DNA of 64,000 nt from Sphingomonas desiccabilis (GTDB lineage Bacteria; Pseudomonadota; Alphaproteobacteria; Sphingomonadales; Sphingomonadaceae): NCBI RefSeq assembly GCF_004135605.1, contig NZ_SDPT01000003.1, positions 124,001 through 188,000 on the forward strand, read 5' to 3'. Position numbers and translations under genes: made by a program. Shown here in pieces: positions 45,148 to 54,595 of the stretch; position 1 is the first letter of the stretch, and the number at the start of each line of letters is the position of its first letter. The notes below the pieces were generated by a model. The model was not told the origin of the DNA. It worked only from the letters and a program-made list of their open reading frames with translations, and ran no database searches.

Positions 45148-46736
45148 GCGCGCCCCGCCAAAGCGACGTCCTGATCGTCGGCTCGGGGGCGGCCGGGCTG
45201 ACCGCGGCGCTCAACCTGGCGCAGCGCTTCACCGTGACGGTGCTCGCCAAGGGGCGCCTGGACGAGGGCTCGACCGCCTGGGCGCAGGGCGGGATCGCCG
45301 CGGTGCTGGAGCCCGGCGACACGTTCGAGAACCACATCGAGGACACGATGGTGGCGGGCGCGGGGCTCAACGACCGCGCCACGGTGGAGTTTGTCGTCGA
45401 GAACGCACCGGCGGCGATCGAGCGGCTGGCCGAACTCGGCGTGCCGTTCAACGACGGCGACGGCGACGAGCGCTGGCACCTGACGCGCGAGGGCGGTCAT
45501 TCGCACCGCCGCATCGTCCATGTCGACGATGCGACCGGCCGTGCGGTGCAGGAGGCGCTGATCGCCGCCGCCCAGGCGCATCCCAACATCACTTTGGTGC
45601 CCGACATGGTCGCCGTCGACCTGGCCACCAGCCGGCATGAGCTGCGCTATTCGGGCGCGGGACGGGTGTGGGGCGCCTATGCGCTCGATCGCAATACCGG
45701 GCGGGTGGCGCTGTTCACCGCCCGTGCGACGATCCTGGCGACCGGGGGGGCGGGGCGGACCTATCTGTTCTCCACCGCGCCCGGCGGGGCGACGGGCGAC
45801 GGCATCGCCATGGCGTGGCGCGCGGGGTGCCGCGTCTCCAACATGGAGATGATGCAGTTCCACCCGACCTGCCTCTACAATCTGGAGGTCAAGAACTTCC
45901 TGATTACGGAAGCCGTGCGCGGCGAGGGCGGGCGGCTGCTCAACCCGCGCACCGGCCACCGCTTCATGCCCGAGATCGATCCGCGCGCCGAGCTCGCCCC
46001 GCGCGACGTGGTGGCGCGCGCGATCGATGCGGAGATCAAGCGCTTCGGCCTCGACTACGTCCATCTCGACATCAGCCACATGCCGGCCGACTTCGTGCGC
46101 GGGCATTTCCCCAACATCCACGACAAGCTGCTGGGGCTTGGCATCGACATGACGCAGGCGCCGATCCCGGTGGTGCCGGCGCAGCATTATACCTGCGGCG
46201 GGATCGTCGTGGACCTGGACGGGCGCACCGACCTGCCCGGGCTGTATGCGGCGGGGGAATGCACCGAGAGCGGGCTGCACGGCGCCAATCGCCTGGCGTC
46301 GAACTCGCTGCTCGAATGCTTCGTGTTCGGCGAGGCTGCGGCCCGGCACATCGCCGCCCATTGGGACGAGCTGGCGCCGCCGCCGCCGATCCGCGCGTGG
46401 GACGAGAGCCGCGTCGCGGATTCGGACGAGGAAGTCGTCATCAAGCAGAACTGGACCGAGATCCGCCGGTTCATGTGGAACTACGTCGGCATCGTGCGGA
46501 CCACCAAGCGGCTGGAGCGCGCGCAGCACCGCATCGCGATGCTGACCGAGGAAGTGAACGACTATTACGGCCACTTTCGGGTGACGCCGGACCTGGTCGA
46601 GCTCAGGAACCTGCTCCAGTCGGCCGAGCTGATCGTGCGCTGCGCGCTCCATCGCAAGGAAAGCCGCGGGCTGCACTATACGCTCGACTATCCCGCGACG
46701 CTGCCCGAGGCGGTCGACACGGTGCTGGTGCCCTGA
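45144..46736 (+). CDS. nadB: L-aspartate oxidase
   Basis: An FAD enzyme converting aspartate to iminoaspartate, first step of de novo NAD synthesis. From the GTG at 45144 it has 530 residues. Marks are VLIVGSGAAGLTAALNLA, GSTAWAQGGIAAVL, the substrate-binding HLTREGGHSHRRI, MQFHPTCLY and ECTESGLHGANRLASNSLLE. The GTG overlaps the stop of the ABC ATPase gene and gives the normal N-terminus. nadA and nadC, its usual partners, are not in the window. The 133-bp gap after it shows no gene. Confidence 0.96.
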   Translation: MSAPRQSDVLIVGSGAAGLTAALNLAQRFTVTVLAKGRLDEGSTAWAQGGIAAVLEPGDTFENHIEDTMVAGAGLNDRATVEFVVENAPAAIERLAELGVPFNDGDGDERWHLTREGGHSHRRIVHVDDATGRAVQEALIAAAQAHPNITLVPDMVAVDLATSRHELRYSGAGRVWGAYALDRNTGRVALFTARATILATGGAGRTYLFSTAPGGATGDGIAMAWRAGCRVSNMEMMQFHPTCLYNLEVKNFLITEAVRGEGGRLLNPRTGHRFMPEIDPRAELAPRDVVARAIDAEIKRFGLDYVHLDISHMPADFVRGHFPNIHDKLLGLGIDMTQAPIPVVPAQHYTCGGIVVDLDGRTDLPGLYAAGECTESGLHGANRLASNSLLECFVFGEAAARHIAAHWDELAPPPPIRAWDESRVADSDEEVVIKQNWTEIRRFMWNYVGIVRTTKRLERAQHRIAMLTEEVNDYYGHFRVTPDLVELRNLLQSAELIVRCALHRKESRGLHYTLDYPATLPEAVDTVLVP

Positions 46737-46869
46737 ACCCCGGCGCTGCCGAAGCCCTTGGAATCCGGCGCCCTTTCGCAAATATTCACCATTCATCGCT
46801 ACTGCGGGGTCGTTCGCCGCAAGGCTTCCGCGGCAGCGCTTGCGACCCCAGGCGTTGTGACAGCATGGT

Positions 46870-48012
46870 ATGCGGGTGCGAGGGGCCCAGAAAAACGTGA
46901 CGTCCGGACAGCAGTTCACCGCTACGCAACGGGCCCTGATCCTGCTGGGATCGGCGCCCTTCGTGCTGATGGGCTGCGCCGTCCATGAAGTGCGCCAGCA
47001 GCCGGTGTCGCTGCTGCCGCCGCCGGGCTCCGCCACCTCCAGCTACCGGGTCGCAGTGCCGGTCCCGCCGCCGCCGCCGCCGCTTCCGCAGGCACCGGCC
47101 GACCTGACGCGGGCGATCACGACGCTGCTCGCCAATTTCAACGGCACCGCCGCCGCCGCCGTCACCAGCATCGACCAGGGTTGGACCGTCGCCTACAACG
47201 GCAACCGGCCGATGCCGCAGCAGAGCGTGAGCAAGCTGTGGGTCGCAATGACCGCGCTCGACCTGCTCGACCAGGGCAAGCTGACGCTGGAGGATCCGGT
47301 GGTCGTCCGGCGCGAGGACCTGACCCTGTTCCACCAGCCGATCGCTTCGCTGGTCAAGGGCGACGGCTACCAGACCACCGTCCGCGAGCTGATGCGCCGC
47401 GCACTCACCATGAGCGACAACACCGCCAACGACCGGCTGCTGACCTATGTCGGCGGGCCGGATGCGGTGCGCGCGTTTCTGACTCGCAGGGGCATCCAGA
47501 ACATTCGCTTCGGTCCGGGCGAGCGGCTGCTGCAGAGCAAGACCGCCGGGGTCACCTGGCGGCAGGAATATTCGCTCGGCGGCGGCTTCAACCAGGCGCG
47601 AAGCGCCCTGCCGCAGAGCGTCCGCCTCGCCGCCTTCAACGCCTATGTCGCCAATCCGCCCGACGGTGCCGGCGCGACCGCGATCGCCGAGGCGCTGATG
47701 CGGCTGAAGCAGGGCAAGCTGCTGTCGCCCGGCTCCACGCGCCACATGCTGGATACGATGGCGGCGTCGCGGACCGGGCGCGCACGGCTGCACGCGGCAC
47801 TGCCCCCCGGCTGGACGCTGGCGCACAAGACCGGCACCGGCCAGGACCTGATGTCGCGCAACGCCGGCTTCAACGACGTCGGCATCCTGACGGCCCCCGA
47901 CGGGCGCAGCTATGCGGTGGCGGTGCTCATCGGCGACACGACGGCGCCGATGCGCCAGCGGCAGGAACTGATCCAGCAGGTCGTCCACGCGCTGGTGGCG
48001 AACCGGAGGTAG
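46870..48012 (+). CDS. Class-A-like serine beta-lactamase family lipoprotein
   Basis: The 380 residues have a lipobox (VLMGC, Cys36), then a Pro-rich linker with PPPPPP. The serine-enzyme domain has S119-V-S-K122, S182-D-N184 and K320-T-G322. Thirty-six residues after Ser182, E218-R-L-L-Q222 occupies the place of the E166-x-x-L-N motif, with Gln for Asn. The distance from SDN to KTG is about 34 residues longer than in typical class A enzymes. It may be a chromosomal beta-lactamase or a related hydrolase; activity against antibiotics cannot be claimed. Confidence 0.85.
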   Translation: MRVRGAQKNVTSGQQFTATQRALILLGSAPFVLMGCAVHEVRQQPVSLLPPPGSATSSYRVAVPVPPPPPPLPQAPADLTRAITTLLANFNGTAAAAVTSIDQGWTVAYNGNRPMPQQSVSKLWVAMTALDLLDQGKLTLEDPVVVRREDLTLFHQPIASLVKGDGYQTTVRELMRRALTMSDNTANDRLLTYVGGPDAVRAFLTRRGIQNIRFGPGERLLQSKTAGVTWRQEYSLGGGFNQARSALPQSVRLAAFNAYVANPPDGAGATAIAEALMRLKQGKLLSPGSTRHMLDTMAASRTGRARLHAALPPGWTLAHKTGTGQDLMSRNAGFNDVGILTAPDGRSYAVAVLIGDTTAPMRQRQELIQQVVHALVANRR

Positions 48013-48047
48013 GGGGGCTTCCTTCGCGCCGGCTCTTTTCACCTCGC

Positions 48048-48137
48048 CGTCATGCTGACGAAGGTCAGCATCCATATACGCTACGCTCGCGCTTCCTGCT
48101 GTAGCGGCAATGGATCCTGACTTTCGTCAGGACGACG
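48048..48137. repeat. Intergenic inverted repeat, family C
   Basis: CGTCATGCTGACGAAGGTCA with GCATCCATA is mirrored by GGATCCTGACTTTCGTCAGG. It keeps the inner box ACGCTACGCTCGCG found at 28588. It lies between tandem genes, behind the beta-lactamase-like gene and about 100 bp before polA. Confidence 0.88.
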
Positions 48138-48237
48138 GACGGAAGAGGTGACGGCAGGCGCGACAGGGCGCCGAGTGGGAAGCGAGCGCCGCGCCCCCCT
48201 CTCGTAACCGGCCTGCCGCGCTGCTATCTCGGCGGCC

Positions 48238-51006
48238 ATGCCCCATCTCTACCTCGTCGACGGCTCCGGCTATATCTTCCGCGCCTATCACCGGCTGCCG
48301 CCGCTCACCAACAAGCATGGCGAGCCGGTGGGCGCCGTCTATGGCTATACCACCATGCTCTGGAAGCTGGTGGACGAGCTCCACAAGGCGGAGGGGCCGA
48401 CCCACATGGCGGTCATCCTCGACAAGTCGTCCAGCACCTTCCGCAATGAAATGTACGACCAGTACAAGGCCCACCGGCCGCCGCCGCCCGAGGACCTGAA
48501 GCCGCAGTTCCCGATGATCCGCGACGCCACTCGCGCCTTCTCGCTGCCGTGCATCGAGGAGGAGGGCTGGGAGGCCGACGACCTGATCGCCAGCTATGCC
48601 AAGGCGGCGCTGGCGCAAGGGTGGCAGGTGACGATCGTCAGTTCCGACAAGGACCTGATGCAGCTGATCGAGCCGGGCCTCGACATGCTCGACACCATGA
48701 ACAACCGCCGCCTGGACGCCAGCCATGTGGTGGAGAAGTTCGGCGTGCCGCCTTCGCAGCTGGGCGAGGTGCTGGCGCTGATGGGCGACAGCGTCGACAA
48801 CGTGCCGGGCGTGCCGGGCATCGGCCCCAAGCGCGCGGCCGAGCTCATCACCGAATATGGCGACGTCGAATCGGTGCTCGCCGCGACCGACTCGATGAAG
48901 AAGTCGAAGATGCGCGACAATCTGGTCGAGCATGCCGAGGCGGCGCGCCTGTCGCGCAAGCTGGTGACGCTGGCGTGCGACGTGCCGCTGCCGGAGCCGC
49001 TCGACGGGCTGGAGCTGCAGGGCATCCCCGACGCGCCGCTGCGCGCGTTCCTGGAGCACCACGGCTTCCGCACGCTGCTCAACCGCCTGTCGGCGGTGGC
49101 CGATCCGCCCGCCGAGGCCCCGGTCGCGCCGGTCGACGGCGATGCGGACGCGCCGTGCGACCACGACGCGTACGAGACGGTGGTGGACGAGGATGCGCTC
49201 GACCGCTGGATTCAGGTCGCGCGGCACCAGGGCTGGGTGGCGATCGACACCGAGACGACCGGACTGGACGCGACCCGTGCGGAACTGGTGGGGATCAGCC
49301 TCGCGCTGCACCCCAACCTCGCCTGCTACATCCCGCTCGGCCACGGTGGGCAGGATCTGCTCGCCGAGGTCCCGCAGCAGCTCGACCGCGCGGTGGCGCT
49401 CGCCAGGCTCAAGCCGCTCTTGGAGGACCCGACGGTTCTCAAGATCGGCCACAACCTCAAATACGACATGATCGTGCTCGCGCGCTGTGGCGAGGGCGGC
49501 ATCCGCGTCGCGCCCTATGACGACACGATCGTCATGAGCTTCGACCTGGACGCGGGGCGCCACGGCCACGGCATGGACGAGCTGGCGGCGACGCATCTGT
49601 CGCACAGCTGCATCGCCTACAAGGACGTGGTCGGGACGGGGAAGAACCAGCGCGGCTTCCACGAAATCGACCTCAAGTCCGCCACCCGATACGCCGCCGA
49701 GGACGCCGACGTGACGCTGCGGCTGTGGCGGCGGTTCAAGCCGCGGCTGCCCTACGAGTCCGCGACGCGCGTCTACGAGATGGTCGACCGGCCGCTGGTG
49801 CAGGTGCTCGCCGACATGGAGTGCCGCGGGGTCAAGGTCGACGCGGGTGCGCTCGCCAAGCTGTCGGAGGAGTTCTCCGGACAGATCGCGGGGCTGGAGA
49901 CCGAAATCCACGCGCTCGCGGGCGGCCCCTTCACCATCGGCAGCCCCAAGCAGCTGGGTGACGTGCTGTTCGACCGGCTGGGGCTGAAGGGCGGGCGCAA
50001 GGGCAAGTCGGGCGTCTATTCGACCGACGTCAACGAGATGGAGCGGCTGGCGGCCGACAAGGACCAGCCCCAGGGTGCCGAGATCGCGGGCAAGGTGCTC
50101 GAGTGGCGCCAGCTCACCAAGCTCAAGAACACCTATACCGATGCGTTGCAGGCGCAGATCAACCCGGCGACCGGGCGGGTGCATACCAGCTATTCGCTGA
50201 CGGGCGCGCAGACCGGGCGGCTGTCGTCGACCGATCCGAACCTGCAGAACATCCCGATCCGCACCGAAACCGGGCGCCAGATCCGCGATGCATTCGTCGC
50301 GGAGCCCGGCAACGTCATCCTGGCCGCCGACTATTCGCAGATCGAGTTGCGACTGGCAGCCCACATCGCCGACGTGCCGCAGCTGCGCGAGGCGTTCGCG
50401 CGCGGCGACGACATCCACAGCCTCACTGCGACCGAGCTGTTCGGCGAGGTCAACCGTGACACCCGCGCGCGGGCGAAGACGATCAACTTCGCGATCCTCT
50501 ACGGCATCTCGCGCTGGGGGCTGGCCGGTCGGCTCGACGTGTCGGCGGACGAGGCGCAGGGAATGATCGACCGCTATTTCGAGCGCTTCCCCGGCATCAA
50601 CCGCTACATCGCCGAGACGCTGGAGGGCGTGAAGGAGCGCGGCTTCACCACCACGCTGTTCGGCCGCAAGACGCATTTCCCGCGCATCAAGTCCAAGAAT
50701 CAGGCCGAGCGTGCCGGGTCGGAGCGCGCGGCGATCAATGCGCCGATCCAGGGCACCAGCGCCGACATCATCAAGCGCGCGATGGTGCGCATGGAGCCCG
50801 CGTTAACCGAGGCCGGGCTGCCCAAGGTGCGCATGCTGATGCAGGTGCACGACGAACTGGTGTTCGAACTGCCCGAGGGTGATGCCGAGGCGGCACGCGT
50901 GGTGATCGAGCGGGTGATGGCCACGGCCGCAGAGCCGGCGGTGACGCTGACGGTGCCGCTGGCGGTGGAGATCGGCGTCGGCCCGAGCTGGGGCGCGGCG
51001 CATTAA
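48238..51006 (+). CDS. polA: DNA polymerase I
   Basis: Repair and Okazaki-fragment polymerase, 922 residues. The 5' nuclease domain occupies about 1-290 (LYLVDGSGYIFRAYH, EADDLIASYA, GDSVDNVPGVPGIG). The 3'-5' proofreading domain (about 320-510) keeps its acidic residues (AIDTETTGLD, KIGHNLKYD), unlike several bacterial homologues that lost them. The polymerase domain has DYSQIELRLAAHIA (about 697) and VHDELVFELP (about 870). The flippase gene follows on the same strand after 149 bp containing a hairpin. Confidence 0.97.
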   Translation: MPHLYLVDGSGYIFRAYHRLPPLTNKHGEPVGAVYGYTTMLWKLVDELHKAEGPTHMAVILDKSSSTFRNEMYDQYKAHRPPPPEDLKPQFPMIRDATRAFSLPCIEEEGWEADDLIASYAKAALAQGWQVTIVSSDKDLMQLIEPGLDMLDTMNNRRLDASHVVEKFGVPPSQLGEVLALMGDSVDNVPGVPGIGPKRAAELITEYGDVESVLAATDSMKKSKMRDNLVEHAEAARLSRKLVTLACDVPLPEPLDGLELQGIPDAPLRAFLEHHGFRTLLNRLSAVADPPAEAPVAPVDGDADAPCDHDAYETVVDEDALDRWIQVARHQGWVAIDTETTGLDATRAELVGISLALHPNLACYIPLGHGGQDLLAEVPQQLDRAVALARLKPLLEDPTVLKIGHNLKYDMIVLARCGEGGIRVAPYDDTIVMSFDLDAGRHGHGMDELAATHLSHSCIAYKDVVGTGKNQRGFHEIDLKSATRYAAEDADVTLRLWRRFKPRLPYESATRVYEMVDRPLVQVLADMECRGVKVDAGALAKLSEEFSGQIAGLETEIHALAGGPFTIGSPKQLGDVLFDRLGLKGGRKGKSGVYSTDVNEMERLAADKDQPQGAEIAGKVLEWRQLTKLKNTYTDALQAQINPATGRVHTSYSLTGAQTGRLSSTDPNLQNIPIRTETGRQIRDAFVAEPGNVILAADYSQIELRLAAHIADVPQLREAFARGDDIHSLTATELFGEVNRDTRARAKTINFAILYGISRWGLAGRLDVSADEAQGMIDRYFERFPGINRYIAETLEGVKERGFTTTLFGRKTHFPRIKSKNQAERAGSERAAINAPIQGTSADIIKRAMVRMEPALTEAGLPKVRMLMQVHDELVFELPEGDAEAARVVIERVMATAAEPAVTLTVPLAVEIGVGPSWGAAH

Positions 51007-51058
51007 AAAGGAGCCGCCATCCTGCCGCAGAGATCGGCAGGATGGCGGATGGCGGCTC
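51006..51058 (-). terminator. Hairpin between polA and flippase, terminator-like on the minus strand
   Basis: GAGCCGCCATCCTGCC and GGCAGGATGGCGG pair around GCAGAGATC, and ATGGCGGCTC extends the right side. The A-run lies on the left, so only the minus-strand RNA would end in a U-tract (CTCCTTTTTAATG). No minus-strand gene ends here; see findings. Confidence 0.5.
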
Positions 51059-51155
51059 GCACCGCGCATGTCCTACCGTCACCCGAAAGCCGCAGGGCGC
51101 GCGCATTCTGCATCAAGGGCTTATGCGGGTCGCCCGGCTTGCCTATGGGGCGCGG

Positions 51156-52688
51156 ATGAACCGCGCAGACGGCCTTACGACTTCCTCCTCCGACGATGAC
51201 ATCGCCGCGCTCGCCAAGGGCGGTCGGACCAATGTGTTCGGCTTCGTCCTGCGCCTGCTCGCGCGCTTGCCGTTCCTGTTCATCGCTGGCCGCGTCTATG
51301 GCCCGGAGACGGTGGGGCGGTTCGCGCTCGCCGTGCTGGTCGTGGAGCTGGCGGCGCTGCTGGCGACGCTGGGCCTCAAGCGCGGACTGGCCCAGGCGCT
51401 GTCGTCCACCGATCGGCCGCACGTGCATGTCGTGTGGGATGCGATGGTCGTCGCGTTCGTCGTCTCCGTGGCGGCGAGCGCGGTGCTCTTCGTCTTCCCG
51501 CAGATCATGTACCCCAACAGCCACATCCTCGGCTTCGAACGGCTGCTGCCGCTGATCGTGTTCGCCATCGCCTGGTCCGACGTGAGCCTGGCGGCGCTCG
51601 CCTATCGGCTGAACGTCAAGGCGGCGGTAACGGCGCGGGCGGTGGTGGAGCCCTGGACGATCTCCATCGCGGCGTGGGTGCTTTCCTATGTCTCGACGCG
51701 CGACGGGCTGATCCTCTCCTATGTGCTGTCGATGGCCGCGGCACTGGTCGCCTCGCTGGTACCCTTCATCCGCAGCTATGGCCTGCCGCGGGGCTGGACG
51801 CCCCAGCTGCGGCCGATGCTGGCGCTCGCGCGGCGCAACATGCCGCTTGCCGGTGCGGATGCGATCGAATGGGGCACCCGCAACGTCGACCGGTTCATCC
51901 TGGGCGTGATGTTCCCGCCAGCGGTCGTGGGGATCTATTACATGGCGCAGCAGGTCTCCTCGCTGCCGCAGAAGCTCAAGACGAGCTTCGATCCGGTGCT
52001 GGGGCCGGTCATCACCAAGAGCCTGGCCGAAGGCGACAAGGCGGCGGTGGCGCGGCAGGTGCTGCAGGTCGGCTTCTGGATCATGGCGGCGCAGGCGGCG
52101 CTGGCGCTCGCCGGCTCGATCCCCGCCGAGGGCGTGATGGGCATCGTGGGGCCGCAGTTCGTGAGCGGTGCAGGCGCGCTGTCCTTCCTGCTGGTGGCGG
52201 AGGTGCTCGCCGCGACCGGCGCGGTATCCGAAGCGGCGCTCGTCTATGTGGCGCGCCACCGCAACCTGATGCTCTCGATCGGCCTGCTGACCTTCCAGGT
52301 GCTGCTGAGCTTCGCGCTCGTGCTGCTGATGCGCCGGCTGGGCTTCCCCGAGCCCTGGCAGGCCGCAGGGCCGGCGGTGGCGCTCGCCGTGTCGCTCGCC
52401 TGCGGATCGTGGCTGAAATCACGGCTGCTGGCGCGCATCCTGGACCACCGCGTCGCGGAAATCCGCCGGCCGTTCGTCGCCGCGATCCTGGCGGCATCGG
52501 GGGTCGGCTCGGTGATCATGCTGCTGCCGCCGCACCTGGAATGGGCGGAGATGCTGTTCGGCATCCCGGCAATCCTGCTCACCTATGGCTTCGTGCTGTG
52601 GCGCTGGGCGTTCGGCCCCGCCGATCGCGCGCTGTTCCACAAGGCGCCGGTGACGGCGACCATCCCGACCGAGAAGCACAAGAGCTAG
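51156..52688 (+). CDS. Oligosaccharide flippase family membrane protein
   Basis: A MOP-superfamily, Wzx-like protein of 510 residues with about 12-14 hydrophobic segments (for example LAVLVVELAALLATLGL, IVFAIAWSDVSLAALAYRL, ILLTYGFVLWRWAF). The N-terminal region FGFVLRLLARLPFLFIAGRVYGPETVGRFALA is typical of polysaccharide-synthesis exporters. It should move a lipid-linked glycan across the inner membrane, but no glycan cluster is adjacent. The start at 51156 (MNRADGLTTSS) is chosen; frames are open from 51042 and 51123, so the N-terminus is uncertain. Confidence 0.87.
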   Translation: MNRADGLTTSSSDDDIAALAKGGRTNVFGFVLRLLARLPFLFIAGRVYGPETVGRFALAVLVVELAALLATLGLKRGLAQALSSTDRPHVHVVWDAMVVAFVVSVAASAVLFVFPQIMYPNSHILGFERLLPLIVFAIAWSDVSLAALAYRLNVKAAVTARAVVEPWTISIAAWVLSYVSTRDGLILSYVLSMAAALVASLVPFIRSYGLPRGWTPQLRPMLALARRNMPLAGADAIEWGTRNVDRFILGVMFPPAVVGIYYMAQQVSSLPQKLKTSFDPVLGPVITKSLAEGDKAAVARQVLQVGFWIMAAQAALALAGSIPAEGVMGIVGPQFVSGAGALSFLLVAEVLAATGAVSEAALVYVARHRNLMLSIGLLTFQVLLSFALVLLMRRLGFPEPWQAAGPAVALAVSLACGSWLKSRLLARILDHRVAEIRRPFVAAILAASGVGSVIMLLPPHLEWAEMLFGIPAILLTYGFVLWRWAFGPADRALFHKAPVTATIPTEKHKS

Positions 52689-52747
52689 CCGGATCGCCAC
52701 GCTGTTTTGCGGCAAGTGACGCGGCAAGCTCTTGGGGCGACGGGTAC

Positions 52748-52776
52748 AAAAAAGGGGCGCTCGCGGCGCCCCTTTT
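52748..52776. terminator. Bidirectional terminator between flippase and purH
   Basis: AAAAAAGGGGCGC and GCGCCCCTTTT with loop TCGCG give a stem with A-run on one side and T-run on the other, suited to ending the convergent flippase and purH transcripts. Confidence 0.9.
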
Positions 52777-52799
52777 CGCGTCGGTCGTGCCGTCCAGCC

Positions 52800-54386
52800 T
52801 TAGTGGCGGAAGTGGCGCATGCCGGTGAAGACCATCGCCAGCCCCGCCTCATCGGCAGCGGCGATCACCTCTGCGTCGCGGATCGAGCCGCCCGGCTGGA
52901 TCACCGCGGTCGCGCCCGCCTCGACCGCGGCCATCAGCCCGTCGGCGAAGGGGAAGAAGGCATCGGAGGCGACGGCCGAGCCGATGGTGCGCGGCTCGGC
53001 CCAGCCGGCCTTTTCGGCGGCGTCCTTGGCCTTCCACGCGGCGATGCGCGCCGACTCCAGCCGGTTCATCTGGCCGGCGCCGACGCCCGCGGTGCTGCCG
53101 TCCTTGGCATAGACGATCGCGTTCGACTTGACGTGCTTGGCGACCGTCCAAGCGAAGCGGCAGTCGGCGAGCTCCTGCTCGGTCGGCGCGCGCTTGGTGA
53201 CCACCTTCAGCTCCTCGGCCGCCAGCAGGCCGTTGTCGCGCGACTGGACCAAGAGGCCGCCGGCGATCGACTTGATCGCGAGGCCACCGCGCGCCGGATC
53301 GGGCAGCTCGCCCGTGACGATCAGGCGCAGGTTCTTCTTGGCGGCGAAGATCGCGCGCGCTTCCGCATCCGCATCGGGTGCGCACACCACTTCGGTGAAG
53401 ATGCCGCTGATCGCGCGCGCCGTCTCAGCGTCGAGCGGGCGATTGAGCGCGATGATGCCGCCGAACGCGGACACGCTGTCGCAGGCGAGCGCCGCCTGAT
53501 AGGCCTCCAGCAGCGTGTCGCCGGTGGCGACGCCGCAGGGGTTGGCGTGCTTGACGATGACGACGGTCGGCGGGCCGTCGCGGAACTCGGAGACGAGCTC
53601 CAGCGCGGCGTCGGCGTCGTTGTAATTGTTGTAGCTCAGTTCCTTGCCCTGGAGCTGCTGGCCCTGGGCGATGCCGCGGGTGGCGCCGGTGTTGGGCAGG
53701 TAGAGCGCCGCGGTCTGGTGCGGGTTCTCACCATAGCGCAGCGTGTCGGCGCGGGTGAAGGCGAGCGGCAACGTCTGGGGCAGGGTCTCGCCCTGGTCGA
53801 CGCTCGCGAACCAGCCGGCGATCGCCGAGTCATAGGCGGCGGTGGCGGCATAGGCCTTGGCAGCGAAGCGGCGGCGGGTCTCGAGGCTGGTCGCGCCGGC
53901 GTTGGCGTCGAGCTCCTCGACCAGTGCTGCATAGTCGGCGGGATCGGTGACGATCGCCACATGCGCGTGGTTCTTGGCGGCCGAGCGCACCATCGACGGG
54001 CCGCCGATGTCGATGTTCTCGATGATCTCGTCGCGGTCGGCGCCCTTGGCCACCGTCTGCGCGAAGGGATAGAGGTTCACCACCACCAGGTCGATCGCGC
54101 CGATGCCGTGCTCGCCCATCGAGGCGACATGCTCGGGATTGTCGCGCACCGCCAGCAGCCCGCCGTGCACCACCGGGTGCAGCGTCTTGACGCGGCCATC
54201 CATCATCTCTGGGAAGCCGGTGAGGTCGGAGATGTCGCGGACGGGCAGCCCCGCGTCGCGGATCGCCTTGGCGGTGCCGCCGGTGGAGACCAGTTCCACG
54301 CCGTAGCGGTCGAGCGCCCGGGCGAGATCGAGGATGCCGCTCTTATCGGAGACCGAGAGCAGCGCGCGCGTGACGGTGACGTTCAT
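52800..54386 (-). CDS. purH: Bifunctional AICAR transformylase / IMP cyclohydrolase
   Basis: It catalyses the last two steps of purine synthesis to IMP. The 528 residues comprise the cyclohydrolase domain (about 1-200; [56 protein letters not shown]) and the formyltransferase domain ([14 protein letters not shown], the catalytic Lys-His in [21 protein letters not shown]). The ATG at 54386 has AAGGAGC upstream. It is last in the leftward rsmB-rpe-heparinase-purH series, after a gap with a family D repeat. Confidence 0.97.
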   Translation of the reverse strand: MNVTVTRALLSVSDKSGILDLARALDRYGVELVSTGGTAKAIRDAGLPVRDISDLTGFPEMMDGRVKTLHPVVHGGLLAVRDNPEHVASMGEHGIGAIDLVVVNLYPFAQTVAKGADRDEIIENIDIGGPSMVRSAAKNHAHVAIVTDPADYAALVEELDANAGATSLETRRRFAAKAYAATAAYDSAIAGWFASVDQGETLPQTLPLAFTRADTLRYGENPHQTAALYLPNTGATRGIAQGQQLQGKELSYNNYNDADAALELVSEFRDGPPTVVIVKHANPCGVATGDTLLEAYQAALACDSVSAFGGIIALNRPLDAETARAISGIFTEVVCAPDADAEARAIFAAKKNLRLIVTGELPDPARGGLAIKSIAGGLLVQSRDNGLLAAEELKVVTKRAPTEQELADCRFAWTVAKHVKSNAIVYAKDGSTAGVGAGQMNRLESARIAAWKAKDAAEKAGWAEPRTIGSAVASDAFFPFADGLMAAVEAGATAVIQPGGSIRDAEVIAAADEAGLAMVFTGMRHFRH

Positions 54387-54460
54387 GGCCGGCTCCTTTG
54401 CGCCGATTCGCCGGGGAGGCAAGGGGGGTGGGGGTCGGCTGAGACCGGCCGTCAGCTTTC

Positions 54461-54573
54461 CCGTTCCTCTTGAGCAGGGACCGAGCTTGTCGAGAGACCG
54501 TATCGAGAGAGCCACCGCCACCGATTTCTCGATACGCCGTCTCGACAAGCTTGAGGGCTACTCCAAACGAACG
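54461..54573. repeat. Intergenic inverted repeat, family D
   Basis: CCCGTTCCTCTTGAGCAGGG, GAGCTTGTCGAGA and CGTATCGAGAGA are mirrored by TCTCGATACGCC, TCTCGACAAGCTTGAGGGC and CGAACGG. It lies between the tandem heparinase and purH genes. Confidence 0.85.
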
Positions 54574-54595
54574 GAGAAGTGGACGGGGTCAGGAC

